Origin: Blastococcus xanthinilyticus
Lineage (GTDB): Bacteria > Actinomycetota > Actinomycetes > Mycobacteriales > Geodermatophilaceae
Direction of reading: 5' to 3'
Length of the DNA: 64,000 nt
NCBI RefSeq assembly: GCF_008124835.1
Contig: NZ_VNHW01000014.1
Span: 1-64,000, forward strand
Below the pieces are notes generated by a model. That model was given only the letters and a program-made list of their open reading frames with translations. It was not told the DNA's origin and did not search any database. Each line of letters starts with the position of its first letter. Position 1 is the first letter of the stretch. Positions 11,304-19,400 of the stretch are shown one piece after another. The position numbers were made by a program, and so were the translations under genes.

Positions 11304-11501
11304 GTCTGGCCCTCCGCCCGGCGGGACGGCGGAGGCCGGAACCGGGCACTCCGCCCTCGTTCTAGGCGCCCGACGGGACGGTGCAGCAGGGAGCGCCTAC
11401 CATCCAGCGAGCGGGTGGATCAGGTCGAACCTAAGCGGCGCGTCGCATGCCTTCTTATGGCGGATGTCGCCAAGAATGGGCTGGGCCGTCCGGGGACACC
11501 T

Positions 11502-11515
11502 GACAGGATTCTGTC
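11502..11515. promoter_or_regulatory. Inverted repeat upstream of pucR-like gene
   Basis: GACAG-GATT-CTGTC, a perfect 5-bp inverted repeat, lies 38 nt before the PucR start in the 250-bp divergent gap. It is a candidate operator. The rest of 11304-11553 holds AT-richer patches (around 11450) but no feature I can name. Confidence 0.3.
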
Positions 11516-11553
11516 GTGTGGCACCCTGGATGACGACCGGAAGGGGACGCCTG

Positions 11554-13500
11554 GTGACCCAGAGTGACGCATCACTCAGAGCCTCGACTCAGGGTAATGG
11601 AACGGCTCCGTTCCGTCGCAACTGGGCGGTGGACGAATCGCCGCGCATCGAGCCGCGCGACGACCGCGCGAGCTGGCAGCAGCGCTTGGGCCTGACCGTG
11701 GAGGAGGCGCTCGACCTCCCGGTGCTCGGGGGCACGACCGTCGCGGCCGGCGCCGCGGGCCTCGGCCGGACGATCCGGCACATGGTGGTCGACGACCCGG
11801 CGGAGCCGCTGGCGGCGGCCGGGCCCGACGTCCTCCTCGTCCTCGGTGCCCGCCTCCCGCCGGCGGACCCGGCCGGCTGCCGTGCGCTGGTGGACCGGCT
11901 GACCTCCGCCGGCACGGCCGCCCTGGCCTTCCGGCGCACCGACGGCCCTCCGCCGCTGCCCCCGGAGCTGCTCGCCGAGGCCGACCGCCGGGGGCTGGCC
12001 GTGCTGGCCGTCCCGGCGACCGTCCGGCTGGACGGGGTGATCTCCGAGGTCCTCGGCGCGGTCGTGGCCAAGCAGGCGCAGGCGCTCGCGCTGTCCTCCC
12101 GCATGGACGACGAGTTCACCGGGGTGGCGCTCACCGGGGGCGGGCTGGCCGAGGTGGCCCAGCGGCTCGCCGTGATGCTGCAGGGTGCCGCGGTGCTGGG
12201 GCTGGGCCCCGACCGCGAGGTGGTCACCAGCGCCGGCCCGCGCGAGGACGTGGCCGAGATCAGCGACTGGCTGTGGCTGCTGGACGCCGCCGCCGACGAT
12301 GCGTTGGCCGAGCTCACGCCGTCCCGCCGGCTCTCCGGGGTGCGGGCCGACCAGACCGTCGTCACCCCGGCCGACGTGCTCGCCGACGCCGATCTCTCCC
12401 CGGCCGACGGCATCCTGCTCGTCCCGGGACACCACCAGCTGCCCGGTGGGGTGGGGGAGTACGCCGTCGCGCCGATCATGGCCGGTGACCAGCGGCACGG
12501 CTGGCTGGTCGCGGTGCACCGCACCGGCGAGATGATGCTCGGCGCGGGCGGCGTCCTGGAGCGGGCCGCGGTCATCGCCGCCCTGTCGGTCATCCGGCTG
12601 CAGGCGGTGCACTCGGTGGAGCTCCGGTTCCAGGGCGACCTGGTGCGCCGGCTGGTCGGTGGGGCCGTCGGGCACACCGAGCGGACGCTGGCCTACACCC
12701 GGTCGTTCGGGTGGCGGCTGGACGGACCGGTCGCGGTGCTGGTCACCGCTACCGAGACCGTGGCCGACGCCACCGCCGACCCGACGCGGGCCCTCGACGT
12801 GCTGGACCGGCTGGCCGACGGGTGGCGGGCCGCCCTGGAGTCGGAGGTGGCCGGCGCCGCCGTCGCGGGCCTGGCCACCGAGATCGTGACGCTGCTGCCC
12901 CTCGACGGGCGGACGCCGGAGGAGCTCTCCGCGCTGGTCTCCGCCGTCACCTCCCGGGTCAACGGCCGGCTGCGCCGGGTGGGCCGGCTGCTCGGTACCG
13001 GCATCGGCCGCCCCGCGGGCTCGCTGTCCGAGCTGGCCGAGGCCCACCGGCAGGCGCAGCGCGCGCTCGGTGTCGGCCAGGAGATCCACGGCGGGTCGGC
13101 GGTGACCCACTTCGACCAGCTGGGCGTGTTCCGGCTGCTGTCGCTCATCCCCGACAGCAGCGAGCTGCGCTCCTACGTGGACGAGGTGCTCGGCCCGCTC
13201 GCCGACGCGGTCGACGCCGACTCCGCCGATCTGCGCGAGACGCTGCGGGTGCTGCTGGAGACCAACCTCAACGTCGCCGAGTCCGCCCGCCGGCTGCACT
13301 TCCACTACAACACCATGCGGTACCGCATCGGCAAGCTGGAGCGCATGCTCGGGCCGTTCACGACCGACCCGACGCTGCGGCTGAACCTGCTGCTGGCGCT
13401 GCACGCCGCCCGCATGCGGGGCCTGGACTCACCGGCCCGCCCGCCGCTGGACGGCGGGATGGGGCTCGGGCTGGACGACGGGTTGGACGCGCTGCTCTGA
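11554..13500 (+). CDS. PucR-family transcriptional regulator
   Basis: A 648-residue cytosolic regulator. After a variable head, LTVEEALDLPVLGG (from about residue 50) opens the PucR N-terminal sensory domain. A central CdaR/GGDEF-like region follows, and the C-terminus carries the PucR helix-turn-helix: LRETLRVLLETNLNVAESAR then LHFHYNTMRYRIGKLERMLG. Family members control purine, allantoin and related catabolic genes. The GTG at 11554 is chosen over the ATG at 11530 because GGAAGGGGA lies 8 nt upstream of it. The last 30 residues are Gly/Asp-rich. It is divergent from the DUF2877 gene, its most likely target. Confidence 0.86.
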   Translation: MTQSDASLRASTQGNGTAPFRRNWAVDESPRIEPRDDRASWQQRLGLTVEEALDLPVLGGTTVAAGAAGLGRTIRHMVVDDPAEPLAAAGPDVLLVLGARLPPADPAGCRALVDRLTSAGTAALAFRRTDGPPPLPPELLAEADRRGLAVLAVPATVRLDGVISEVLGAVVAKQAQALALSSRMDDEFTGVALTGGGLAEVAQRLAVMLQGAAVLGLGPDREVVTSAGPREDVAEISDWLWLLDAAADDALAELTPSRRLSGVRADQTVVTPADVLADADLSPADGILLVPGHHQLPGGVGEYAVAPIMAGDQRHGWLVAVHRTGEMMLGAGGVLERAAVIAALSVIRLQAVHSVELRFQGDLVRRLVGGAVGHTERTLAYTRSFGWRLDGPVAVLVTATETVADATADPTRALDVLDRLADGWRAALESEVAGAAVAGLATEIVTLLPLDGRTPEELSALVSAVTSRVNGRLRRVGRLLGTGIGRPAGSLSELAEAHRQAQRALGVGQEIHGGSAVTHFDQLGVFRLLSLIPDSSELRSYVDEVLGPLADAVDADSADLRETLRVLLETNLNVAESARRLHFHYNTMRYRIGKLERMLGPFTTDPTLRLNLLLALHAARMRGLDSPARPPLDGGMGLGLDDGLDALL

Positions 13501-13591
13501 GCCCCGGCCGGGCCCTCCGGCAGGCGGGGGCACGCGGCGGAGGAGAGGGTGGGGCGGTGCGCCGCACCCGGCGGCGCGGAGGAGGTACCGC

Positions 13592-14350
13592 ATGACCGAG
13601 GCCGCTCGTCCGCTCGCCGGCAGGGTCGCACTGGTGACGGGTGCGTCGTCGGGCATCGGGGAGGCGACCGCCGTCGCCCTGGCCGGCGCGGGGGCCGCCG
13701 TCGCCATCGGGGCCCGGCGCACCGACCGGCTCGACGCCCTCGCCGCGCGGCTCCGGGACGCCGGCTCGGCGGTGCTCCAGCTGCCGTTGGACGTGACCGA
13801 CGAGCAGGCCTGCGCCGGCGCCGTCGCCCGCACCCGGCAGGAGCTCGGCGGCCTCGACGTCCTGGTGAACAACGCCGGCGTGATGCTGCTGGGCACGATC
13901 GCCGGCGCCGACCCCGAGGACTGGCGCCGGATGATCCAGACCAACGTCATGGGCGTCATGTACATGACCCACGCGGCCATCGACGGGATGGTCGAGCAGG
14001 GCTCGGGCGACATCGTGAACATGTCCAGCGTCGCCGGCCGGCAGGCCCGCAAGGGCGCCGGCGTCTACAACGCCAGCAAGTGGGCGGTGAACGCCTTCAG
14101 CGAGTCGCTGCGCCAGGAGGTCACCGGCCGCGGCGTCCGGATCTCCCTCGTCGAGCCCGGTGCGGTCACCACCGAGCTCACGTCGCACATCACCCAGCCC
14201 GAGGCGAAGGCGGCCTCGGAGAAGATGCACGCCGGCATGCGGGCGCTGCACGCCGACGACATCGCCCGCGCGGTGGTCTACGTGGCCAGCCAGCCGCCGC
14301 ACGTCGCCGTCAACGAGGTGCTCGTCCGCCCCACCGACCAGGAGCGCTGA
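13592..14350 (+). CDS. SDR family oxidoreductase
   Basis: A 252-residue classical short-chain dehydrogenase. TGASSGIGEA binds NAD(P), NNAGV stabilises the fold, and the catalytic Ser and Tyr-x-x-x-Lys are in NMSSVAG and VYNASKWAV. The ARRTDRL segment after the second strand, with Arg rather than Asp, suggests NADP(H). The substrate is unknown. GGAGGAGGTACCGC before the ATG is a strong ribosome-binding site. A repeat element of hairpin and palindrome lies just downstream, between this gene and the convergent HTH-MurA gene. Confidence 0.88.
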   Translation: MTEAARPLAGRVALVTGASSGIGEATAVALAGAGAAVAIGARRTDRLDALAARLRDAGSAVLQLPLDVTDEQACAGAVARTRQELGGLDVLVNNAGVMLLGTIAGADPEDWRRMIQTNVMGVMYMTHAAIDGMVEQGSGDIVNMSSVAGRQARKGAGVYNASKWAVNAFSESLRQEVTGRGVRISLVEPGAVTTELTSHITQPEAKAASEKMHAGMRALHADDIARAVVYVASQPPHVAVNEVLVRPTDQER

Positions 14351-14365
14351 CCCGCATCGGCCCCC

Positions 14366-14449
14366 GTCCTGGCTCACCTGCGGTGGTCCTGGCTCACTGT
14401 CGATGGTGAGCCAGGACCCCTGATGATCAGGTCACCTGATCGTCAGGGG
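14366..14449. repeat. Interspersed palindromic repeat, copy A
   Basis: GTCCTGGCTCAC occurs at 14366-14377 and 14386-14397, and inverted at 14406-14417; the second and third form a perfect 12-bp stem (13 with the flanking pair) around an 8-nt loop. Eleven nt later comes AGGTCACCTGATC (14429-14441), itself part of a 33-bp near-perfect palindrome at 14417-14449. The same hairpin, 11-nt gap and 13-mer recur at 47369-47424. It sits between convergent genes and may double as a terminator. Confidence 0.8.
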
Positions 14450-14456
14450 TGGCTAC

Positions 14457-16001
14457 TCAGTCGCGGAAGACCTCGATGTCGGCGCCCATCTCGACCAGCC
14501 GCTCGTAGAGCTGCTCGTAGCCGCGGGCGATGATGTCGACGTTGCGCAGCACCGAGGTGCCCTTCGCGGCGAGCATCGCCAGCAGGATGCAGACGGCCGG
14601 CCGCAGTGCGGGCGGGCAGGTGACCTCGGCGCTGGACCAGCGGGTCGGCCCGGTGACCAGGACCCGGTGCGGGTCCAGCAGCCGGACGTCGGCGTTCAGG
14701 CGGGTCAGGTCGGAGAGGTGGATCGCCCGGTTGTCGTAGACCCAGTCGTGGATCAGCGTCGATCCGGACGCCTGGGCGGCGATCACGGCGAAGAACGGCA
14801 GGTTGTCGATGTTCAGGCCCGGGAACGGCATCGGGTGCACCTTGTCGATGGGCGCGTGCAGCTCCGAGGGGTGGATCGTGATGTCGGCCAGCCGGGTGTG
14901 CCCGTTGTCGGCCAGGTAGTCCGGCGAGAGCTCGTAGCGCAGCCCCATCTCCGCGAGCACCGCCAGCTCCACCTCGAGGAACTCCACCGGCGCGCGGGTC
15001 ACGGTCAGCTCCGAGCCGGTGACGATGCCGGCGGTGAGCAGGCTCATCGCCTCCACCGGGTCCTCGCTGATCGTGTAGTCGACGTCGGCGTCGAGCACCG
15101 CGCGGCCGCGGACCACGAGGGTGGTCGACCCCAGGCCCTCGACGTCGACCCCGAGCAGCTGCAGGTACAGGCAGAGGTCCTGCACCATGTAGTTGGAGCT
15201 GGCGTTGCGGATGGTGGTCGTGCCCTCCGTGCGGGCCGCCGCCAGCAGCGCGTTCTCGGTGACGGTGTCCCCGCGCTCGGTGAGCACGATGGTGCGGTCG
15301 GCGGCCGCCGGGCCCGCCACCGTCGCCTGGTACTCCCCGGCGTGCGCCTCGACCGCCAGGCCGAACGGGCGCAGGGCGATCATGTGCGGCTGCACGGTGC
15401 GGGTGCCGAGGTCGCAGCCGCCGGCGTAGGGGAGCTTGAACTCGGTGGCCCGGTGCAGCAGCGGGCCCAGGAACATGATGATGCTGCGGGTGCGCCGGGC
15501 GGCGTCGGCGTCGATGCCGCCCAGGTCGAGGTGCTCGGGGACGAGCAGGGTGAGGTCGTGCCCGTGCTCGTCCCAGGTCGCCGAGACGCCGATGGAGCGC
15601 AGCACGTCGAGGATCCGCTCCACCTCGACGATCCGGGACACGTTGCGCAGCGTCGTGCGGCCCCGGTTGAGCAGCGCCGCGCACAGCAGCGCGACCGCGG
15701 CGTTCTTCGACGACTTCACCGCCACCCGGCCGCGCAGCGGCCGGCCGCCGGTGACCCGCAGGTGCGCGGGGCCGGCCGGGCCGAGGCTGATCAGCTCGCT
15801 GTCCAGCGCGGCCGACAGCCGGCCGAGGAACTCCAGGGTGAGGTTCTGGCTGCCCTGCTCGATGCGGGCGACGGCGCTCTGGCTGGTGTTCAGCCGCTCG
15901 GCGAGCTGCTGCTGGGTGAGCCCGCGGTGCCGGCGGGCGTCACGGACCAGCGCCCCGATCCGGTGCATGGCGGCGTCGGTGGGCGGGTCGAGGAGGGTCA
16001 C
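14457..16001 (-). CDS. HTH-MurA fusion (Xre-type HTH plus UDP-GlcNAc enolpyruvyl transferase)
   Basis: 514 residues. Residues about 14-68 form an Xre-type helix-turn-helix (LVRDARRHRGLTQQQLAERL, then TSQSAVARIEQG). From about residue 80 comes a full MurA-like domain. MurA adds enolpyruvate to UDP-GlcNAc, the first step of peptidoglycan synthesis. The active-site residues look intact: Lys in KSSKNAAV, the loop Cys in AGGCDLGTR, Asp in NIDNLPFF, Arg in DNRAIHL, and Arg in ALRPAVCIL. The GTG at 16001 is supported by a TAACGT -10 box 6 nt upstream. Whether this is the housekeeping MurA, a regulated paralogue or a sensor-repressor cannot be told from one window; the HTH-MurA arrangement is known in actinobacteria but its function is not. 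Confidence 0.88.
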   Translation of the reverse strand: MTLLDPPTDAAMHRIGALVRDARRHRGLTQQQLAERLNTSQSAVARIEQGSQNLTLEFLGRLSAALDSELISLGPAGPAHLRVTGGRPLRGRVAVKSSKNAAVALLCAALLNRGRTTLRNVSRIVEVERILDVLRSIGVSATWDEHGHDLTLLVPEHLDLGGIDADAARRTRSIIMFLGPLLHRATEFKLPYAGGCDLGTRTVQPHMIALRPFGLAVEAHAGEYQATVAGPAAADRTIVLTERGDTVTENALLAAARTEGTTTIRNASSNYMVQDLCLYLQLLGVDVEGLGSTTLVVRGRAVLDADVDYTISEDPVEAMSLLTAGIVTGSELTVTRAPVEFLEVELAVLAEMGLRYELSPDYLADNGHTRLADITIHPSELHAPIDKVHPMPFPGLNIDNLPFFAVIAAQASGSTLIHDWVYDNRAIHLSDLTRLNADVRLLDPHRVLVTGPTRWSSAEVTCPPALRPAVCILLAMLAAKGTSVLRNVDIIARGYEQLYERLVEMGADIEVFRD

Positions 16002-16007
16002 CGGGCC

Positions 16008-16028
16008 ACGTTATCTCGCATGTGAGAT
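16008..16028 (-). promoter_or_regulatory. Promoter and candidate autoregulatory operator of the HTH-MurA gene
   Basis: On the complementary strand TAACGT (16008-16013) is a -10 box ending 6 nt before the GTG at 16001. Abutting it, 16013-16028 reads ATCTCGCATGTGAGAT, a 16-bp palindrome with only one central pair mismatched. Size and position suit a dimeric Xre-family repressor, and the gene it controls encodes one. It also lies upstream of the divergent gene at 16074. Confidence 0.5.
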
Positions 16029-16073
16029 CAGGCCGGCAGGGCATGCGGGGCCGCCGCGCGCCAGACTGCACGG

Positions 16074-16820
16074 GTGGACGTGGTGGTCACCGGCGGAACC
16101 GGCCGGCTCGGACGTGTGCTGGTCCCGCACCTGGGGGAGGAGGGCCACCGGGTGCGGCAGATGTCCCGCCGCGGCGCCGGGCCCGGTGGGGTGCGGGGCG
16201 ATCTGGCCACCGGCCGGGACCTCCGCCCGGCGCTGGCCGGCGCGGAGGTGGTCGTGCACGCGGCCAGCGACCCGCGCGGCGACCCGTGGGAGGTCGACGT
16301 CGCCGGCACCCGCCGGCTGGTGGAGGCCGTCGACCGCTCCCGGCTCACCCACCTCGTGCACGTCTCCATCGTCGGGGTCGACCGCGTCCCGCTGGGCTAC
16401 TACCGGGCCAAGTACGCCGCCGAGCAGGTGCTGCTGGCCTCCGGGCTGCCGGTCACCCTGGTGCGGATCACCCAGTTCCACGGCTTCGTCGACGAGCTGC
16501 TCGGCACGGCCCGCCGCGGGCGGCTGCTGCCGGTGCCCGTCGGGTGGCGGGTGCGGCCCGTGGACGTCGCCGACGCCGCCGGGCACCTCGCCGGCCGGGT
16601 GACGGCCGGGCCGACCGGCGGGGTGGTGGAGTTCAGCGGCCCTGAGGAGCTCTCCGTGGTGGATCTCGCCCGGTCGTGGGCGGCGGTGCGCGCCCCGGCG
16701 GCGCGGGTCGTGCCCACCCCCGTGCCGGGGCGGCTCGGCGCGGCGCTGCGCGAGGGCGGCGCCCTGCCCCGCCGCGGCGACCACGGCCGGCGCACGTGGG
16801 CGGAGCACCTGCGCGGCTGA
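16074..16820 (+). CDS. NAD(P)-binding atypical SDR (NmrA-like)
   Basis: A 248-residue NAD(P)-binding protein: VVTGGTGRLGRVLVPHL is the nucleotide loop, followed by the VVHAASDP strand and YYRAKYAAEQVLLASGLPVT. This is the atypical SDR/NmrA-like branch, whose members act as oxidoreductases or redox sensors. No substrate can be proposed. The GTG at 16074 has CAGACT (16062-16067) 6 nt upstream, a leaderless-type -10. It is divergent from the HTH-MurA gene and shares its short promoter region. Confidence 0.8.
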   Translation: MDVVVTGGTGRLGRVLVPHLGEEGHRVRQMSRRGAGPGGVRGDLATGRDLRPALAGAEVVVHAASDPRGDPWEVDVAGTRRLVEAVDRSRLTHLVHVSIVGVDRVPLGYYRAKYAAEQVLLASGLPVTLVRITQFHGFVDELLGTARRGRLLPVPVGWRVRPVDVADAAGHLAGRVTAGPTGGVVEFSGPEELSVVDLARSWAAVRAPAARVVPTPVPGRLGAALREGGALPRRGDHGRRTWAEHLRG

Positions 16821-16910
16821 GGAGCGCAGCGCTCCGGCCAATCTCCGGAGGAGGACCGCCGCGGCGGATGCGATGTCCGGAAACCGCCGGGGACCGTCGG
16901 CGGCCAAGGT

Positions 16911-16916
16911 TATGGT
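16911..16916 (+). promoter_or_regulatory. Candidate leaderless -10 box (TATGGT)
   Basis: TATGGT ends 7 nt before the GTG at 16924, the start preferred for the EamA transporter. This geometry supports that start over the upstream ATGs at 16873 and 16912. Confidence 0.45.
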
Positions 16917-16923
16917 CCGGCCC

Positions 16924-17838
16924 GTGTCCACCCCCGCTGTCCCGGCCCTGGGCGGGCGCACCCTGCTCGCTGTCGTCGTCACCGTGCTCGCGTGGGCGTC
17001 GGCGTTCGTTGCGATCCGGGCGGTGGGTGAGGACATCTCACCCGGCGCCCTGGCCCTCGGGCGGCTGCTCGTCGGCACCCTCGTGCTCGGCCTGCTGGTG
17101 GCCCGGCGTGGCTGGGTCCGGCCGGCGGCCCGCGACTGGCGGTTGCTGGCGGTGTGCGGCGTCGGGTGGTTCGCCGTCTACAACGTGGCGCTCAACGCCG
17201 CCGAGCAGCACCTCGACGCCGGGACGACGGCGATGCTGGTCAACGTGGGGCCCATCCTCATCGCGGTGTTCGCCGGGCTCTGGCTCGGCGAGGGGTTCCC
17301 GAGGTGGCTGGTGGTGGGCATCACCGTCGCCTTCGGCGGCGTGCTGCTGATCGGGGCGTCGACCCGCGGCGCCGACGCCGACGCGGTCGGGGTGCTGCTG
17401 TGCCTGGTGGCCGCCCTGACCTACGCGGTGGGCGTCGTGGCGCAGAAGCCGCTGCTGCGCCGGCTGCCGGGCCTGCAGGTCACCGCGATCGCCTGCGGCA
17501 TCGGTGCGCTGTGCTGCCTGCCGTGGGCATGGGCGCTGGCCGACGAGCTGGGCCGCGCTCCGGCCGCCTCGGCCGCCGGGCTGGTGTACCTCGGCGTGGT
17601 GCCCACCGCCCTGGCGTTCAGCACCTGGGCGTACGCGCTCTCCCGGATGGACGCCGGCCGGCTCGGCGTCACCACCTACCTCGTCCCGCCCCTGGTGATC
17701 CTGCTCGGCTGGCTCCTGCTGGGTGAGACCCCGCCGGCGCTGGCCCTGGCCGGGGGCGTGGTGTGCCTGGCCGGCGTCGCGGTGTCCCGGCGTCGCGTCC
17801 GCACCCCGACCGCGGTGGTGAGCGCCCCCGCGACCTGA
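16924..17838 (+). CDS. EamA/DMT-family transporter
   Basis: A 304-residue membrane protein with about ten hydrophobic segments in two EamA repeats (roughly residues 10-140 and 150-290). WASAFVAIRAV, PILIAVFAGLWLGE and YLVPPLVILLGWLLLGE are typical of drug/metabolite exporters of the RhaT/YdcZ/PecM type. The substrate is unknown. The start was chosen from the TATGGT box 7 nt upstream and because residues before it are hydrophilic; a start at 16873 would add 17 residues. It converges on the DUF998 gene. Confidence 0.85.
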   Translation: MSTPAVPALGGRTLLAVVVTVLAWASAFVAIRAVGEDISPGALALGRLLVGTLVLGLLVARRGWVRPAARDWRLLAVCGVGWFAVYNVALNAAEQHLDAGTTAMLVNVGPILIAVFAGLWLGEGFPRWLVVGITVAFGGVLLIGASTRGADADAVGVLLCLVAALTYAVGVVAQKPLLRRLPGLQVTAIACGIGALCCLPWAWALADELGRAPAASAAGLVYLGVVPTALAFSTWAYALSRMDAGRLGVTTYLVPPLVILLGWLLLGETPPALALAGGVVCLAGVAVSRRRVRTPTAVVSAPAT

Positions 17839-17851
17839 GCAGGACGACCGG

Positions 17852-18658
17852 TCAGCCACGCCGGCCGGAGGGGCCCCAGTAGTCCTCGGGATCGGTGTCG
17901 TCGGGATCGGTGTCGCCGGGGGTCGTCCCGCCGGCGGTCCCCGCGTCCCGGCGGCCGGCCGACTCGAGTGCGGCGTCGCGGGCCCGTGCCTGCTCGGCAC
18001 GACGGGTCTGCTCGCGGGCGCGCTCGGCGCGCAGGCTCGTCGCGTCCGGGCTCTCCTCGCCACGCCGGTCGGTCCACCACAGGACGACCCCGGTCAGCGC
18101 CAGCCCGAGCGGCAGGGGATAGGCCGCCGCGCGCTCGGTCCCGCCCTCCCCGAGGAATCCGGTGACGCCGGTCAGGAAGAAGATCGTCGTCGCGATCGCC
18201 AGCATGCCCAGCAGCACCACGATCGTGCCCAGCGTCTCCGAGTGCGGCCGGACGGCGTAGGCCAGCGCGACCAGGCCCAGCCCGCCCCCGACCAGGTAGA
18301 GCACGGCGCCGACGGCGTGCAGCGACCCGTTGCCGTCGGTGGGGAAGACGCCGACCAGCAGGACCCCGAGCGCCGCGGCGCCGAGCAGCACCGGCACGAC
18401 CCGCGCCGCGCCACCGCGCAGCGCCGGGCGCAGCAGCAGGGCCCCGCCGACGAAGAGCGCGGCCTGCACCACGAACGAGGCGTTCATCAGCTGCCGGGCC
18501 GGGGAGTCGCTCGCCCCCAGCGCGCTGATCACGTCGTCCACCCGGGAGTAGGCGCCGGCGTAGCGGGCCTCGGCGACGGCCTCGGCGACGAAGAACTGGA
18601 GGGTGAGCAGCCAGGTCAGAGCACCCCAGCGGAGGCGGGTCGACGTCACGGGACCCAT
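17852..18658 (-). CDS. DUF998 membrane protein
   Basis: A 268-residue predicted integral membrane protein with about six hydrophobic segments in residues 10-195, beginning RWGALTWLLTLQFFVAEAV. SRVDDVISALGA followed by MNASFVVQAALFVGGALLL and VGVFPTDGNGSLHAVGAV fit the DUF998 family. The C-terminal 70 residues are charged and soluble, rich in Arg/Glu then Asp/Pro/Gly. Function unknown. The start at 18658 overlaps the end of the EVE-like gene by 13 bp, suggesting translational coupling; a GTG three codons later is an alternative. Confidence 0.75.
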   Translation of the reverse strand: MGPVTSTRLRWGALTWLLTLQFFVAEAVAEARYAGAYSRVDDVISALGASDSPARQLMNASFVVQAALFVGGALLLRPALRGGAARVVPVLLGAAALGVLLVGVFPTDGNGSLHAVGAVLYLVGGGLGLVALAYAVRPHSETLGTIVVLLGMLAIATTIFFLTGVTGFLGEGGTERAAAYPLPLGLALTGVVLWWTDRRGEESPDATSLRAERAREQTRRAEQARARDAALESAGRRDAGTAGGTTPGDTDPDDTDPEDYWGPSGRRG

Positions 18659-19116
18659 CGTCCCAGGCGGGGGTGCGGCAGCCGGGCCAGGACGGCGGCG
18701 AACTGGCCGGCCGTCAGCCACGACGGGTTGCTGCCCGCCGGCATGCGGATCACCTCGGCCGACGCGAACGCGGGGTCGGCCAGCAGCTCGCCTCGCCCGA
18801 CCGGCTCCTCGAGCAGGGCCAGGCGCAGGGCCGCGGTGGCGCCGCCCGGGCCGTCGACCGGGCTCCCGGCGAGCACTCCGACCGCGTGCACGCCCGGGTG
18901 CCGCCGGCCGCTCAGCCACAGGAGGCAGGGTTGCCCGCCCGACATCAGCGCGAGGCGGTAGGAGGGGTGCAGGCACCGGTCCACGAGCCGCTCCTGGCCG
19001 GGGGCCCAGCCCGGGGCGAGCTCGGCCGGCGGCACGGACGTCTTGACCACCCAGCAGGCGACGTCCCCGGCACCCAGGCGCGCAGTGGCGCCGGGGGTGC
19101 GCCGCCCGGGTGCCAC
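18646..19116 (-). CDS. EVE-like domain protein
   Basis: A 156-residue soluble protein. CWVVKTSVPPAEL, then YRLALMSGGQPCLLWLSG and PGVHAVGVLAGSPVDG, follow the EVE fold pattern (W-x-x-K, a Gly-x-Pro turn, LLWxSG). EVE/PUA-like domains bind modified bases in DNA or RNA in characterised cases. The assignment is by pattern only. The GTG at 19116 comes 4 nt after the stop of the upstream 66-residue gene, and its own end overlaps DUF998, so the three form an operon. Confidence 0.65.
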   Translation of the reverse strand: MAPGRRTPGATARLGAGDVACWVVKTSVPPAELAPGWAPGQERLVDRCLHPSYRLALMSGGQPCLLWLSGRRHPGVHAVGVLAGSPVDGPGGATAALRLALLEEPVGRGELLADPAFASAEVIRMPAGSNPSWLTAGQFAAVLARLPHPRLGRWVP

Positions 19117-19120
19117 GGGG

Positions 19121-19321
19121 TCAGTCGGTGGCCGAGTGGACGTCGGCGCCGGCCGGGTCGGCGTCGTCGGAGCCCACCGCCTGGCGCTCCTGCTCGGTGC
19201 GGTGCTCCAGCGCCTCGTCGCTGAGGTGGGGGTCCTTCGCGTGCTCCTGCCGGTCGCGCGGCGCGGACTCCTGGGTGTCCATGACGTCGTCGAGGGTGGG
19301 GCGGTCGTGGGGCTCGGTCAT
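19121..19321 (-). CDS. Small acidic hydrophilic protein, stress-type
   Basis: 66 residues, strongly charged, with no Cys and few hydrophobics: MTEPHDRPTLDDVMD, RDRQEHAKDPHLSDEALEHR. I do not recognise the family. The third of three in-frame ATGs is chosen because CGGAGGA lies 7 nt upstream of it; the first two have no ribosome-binding site. A sigma-B-like promoter lies 44 nt upstream of the start. First gene of the operon with the EVE-like and DUF998 genes. Composition resembles small desiccation or general-stress proteins; that is inference. Confidence 0.65.
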   Translation of the reverse strand: MTEPHDRPTLDDVMDTQESAPRDRQEHAKDPHLSDEALEHRTEQERQAVGSDDADPAGADVHSATD

Positions 19322-19364
19322 CGTGGCGTCCTCCGGATCGATCGGCATGCGGTCGGGAGGAGCC

Positions 19365-19390
19365 ATAGCCGCCCGCCCCCCGGCCTAACC
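19365..19390 (-). promoter_or_regulatory. Candidate sigma-B-type promoter
   Basis: On the complementary strand GGTT (19387-19390), 16 nt, then GGCTAT (19365-19370), one mismatch from the GTTT-N14-16-GGGTAT pattern of actinobacterial sigma-B-like factors. It lies upstream of the small acidic protein operon. Confidence 0.4.
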
Positions 19391-19400
19391 GGGAGGATGA

